A stretch of DNA of 7,247 nucleotides. It comes from Bacillota bacterium. Its GTDB lineage: Bacteria > Bacillota > Negativicutes > Veillonellales > Negativicoccaceae. Below the pieces are notes generated by a model, which was not told the DNA's origin, ran no database searches, and saw nothing but the letters and a program-made list of their open reading frames with translations. This document shows, in pieces, positions 6,535 to 7,247 of this stretch. Both the position numbers and the translations under genes were made by a program. Within the stretch, counting starts at the first letter, position 1, and every line of letters starts with the position of its first letter. The DNA is taken from positions 1 through 7,247 of the forward strand of contig JAEZZT010000059.1 of assembly GCA_023418435.1 (NCBI GenBank), in the 5' to 3' direction.

Positions 6535-7247
6535 TCGTTTCCGTCAGTTCGCCTTCCTCGAACAACTCCGGTTCAGCTACCAAAGTATCACGAATGATCT
6601 TCTCGATTTCAGCCGCTATTTCCGGATGCTCCTTCAAATAGGTCTTGGCATTTTCCTTGCCCTGTCCCATTCGCTCTCCATTATAGGAATACCAAGCGCC
6701 GCTTTTCTGAATGATTTCCATATTGGCCCCGATATCGATGAGCGTACCTTCGTGGGAAATCCCCGTGCCGTACATCATATCGAATTCCGCCACTCGGAAA
6801 GGCGGCGATACCTTGTTTTTGACAATCTTGGCTCGGGTGCGATTGCCGAGAATTTCTACGCCTTGTTTCAAGGCCTCGCCTTTGCGAATATCGATACGGA
6901 TCGATGCATAGAATTTCAACGCACGGCCACCGGTCGTCGTTTCCGGATTGCCGAACATAATGCCTACTTTTTCACGCAATTGGTTGATAAAAATGACAAT
7001 GGCTTTGGACTTGCTGATGACACCGGTCAATTTGCGCAATGCTTGGCTCATCAACCGTGCTTGCAGGCCCACATGCGAGTCGCCCATTTCGCCTTCGATT
7101 TCCGCCTTGGGCACCAAAGCCGCCACCGAGTCGATAACGATGATATCGACGGCACCGCTGCGCACCAATAGTTCGCAAATTTCCAATGCCTGTTCTCCCG
7201 TATCGGGTTGCGAAACGAGCAGATCTGCTGTATCTACTCCCAAGCGA
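6524..7247 (-). CDS. recA: Recombinase RecA, 3' part only
   Basis: This is the C-terminal part (about 240 residues) of RecA, the ATP-dependent strand-exchange protein that also triggers LexA-type repressor cleavage. The reading frame is open to the right edge, so the N-terminus and the Walker A loop lie outside the window. Visible landmarks in order are [12 protein letters not shown], the Walker B strand [10 protein letters not shown], the loop L1 region ([20 protein letters not shown]), [19 protein letters not shown] leading into loop L2 and [10 protein letters not shown], and the C-terminal domain motif [18 protein letters not shown]. The tail is acidic ([16 protein letters not shown]), a common RecA feature thought to tune DNA binding. 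Similarity to E. coli RecA is continuous with no frameshift or intein in the visible part. It overlaps recX by 11 bases and probably shares its transcript. Any LexA box would be upstream of the window. Confidence 0.99.
   Translation of the reverse strand, partial: RLGVDTADLLVSQPDTGEQALEICELLVRSGAVDIIVIDSVAALVPKAEIEGEMGDSHVGLQARLMSQALRKLTGVISKSKAIVIFINQLREKVGIMFGNPETTTGGRALKFYASIRIDIRKGEALKQGVEILGNRTRAKIVKNKVSPPFRVAEFDMMYGTGISHEGTLIDIGANMEIIQKSGAWYSYNGERMGQGKENAKTYLKEHPEIAAEIEKIIRDTLVAEPELFEEGELTETNEE

Noticed and set aside
1..7247. Search for an undescribed defence, mobile or secretion system
   Set aside because: Every stretch is accounted for by conserved housekeeping genes and short intergenic signals; there are no inverted terminal repeats, integrase or transposase motifs, spacer arrays or orphan ORFs in the gaps.

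Overview
This window is a housekeeping stretch in which every recognisable gene lies on the minus strand. The gene set and order (recA-recX-rny, then dnaG-rpoD, then trmK) point to the Firmicutes. DnaG next to the primary sigma factor with TrmK close behind also occurs in Bacillus. The moderate base composition, the primary sigma factor expanded to 648 residues, and the RecA/RNase Y sequences suggest a Negativicutes-type or clostridial anaerobe. That placement is inference; I cannot name a genus.

In transcription order (right to left) the window holds these parts. (1) The 3' two thirds of recA, cut by the right edge. (2) recX, overlapping the recA end by 11 bases. (3) rny (RNase Y), which probably starts at a TTG with a near-perfect Shine-Dalgarno and ends at a strong GAAA-loop terminator. 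(4) dnaG (primase), with its own strong ribosome binding site and a possible promoter in the 70-base gap. (5) rpoD, 40 bases after dnaG and probably in the same operon. (6) A CAT-anticodon tRNA gene with an excellent sigma-70 promoter directly behind the rpoD stop codon and a second GAAA-loop terminator just after its CCA end. (7) The first part of trmK, cut by the left edge.

Functionally there are three groups: recombination and its modulator plus mRNA turnover (recA, recX, rny); replication priming and housekeeping transcription (dnaG, rpoD); and tRNA supply and modification (tRNA, trmK). I see no mobile element, CRISPR array, defence gene or unknown system. The parts worth a second look are the sigma factor's N-terminal architecture (a possible second region 1.1-like module, 15-residue Lys-rich repeats, a ~115-residue insertion before region 2), two genes whose Shine-Dalgarno lies inside the longest ORF and implies a non-AUG start (rny, trmK), and the compact promoter/hairpin/tRNA/terminator unit between rpoD and trmK. 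No intergenic stretch exceeds about 110 bases.
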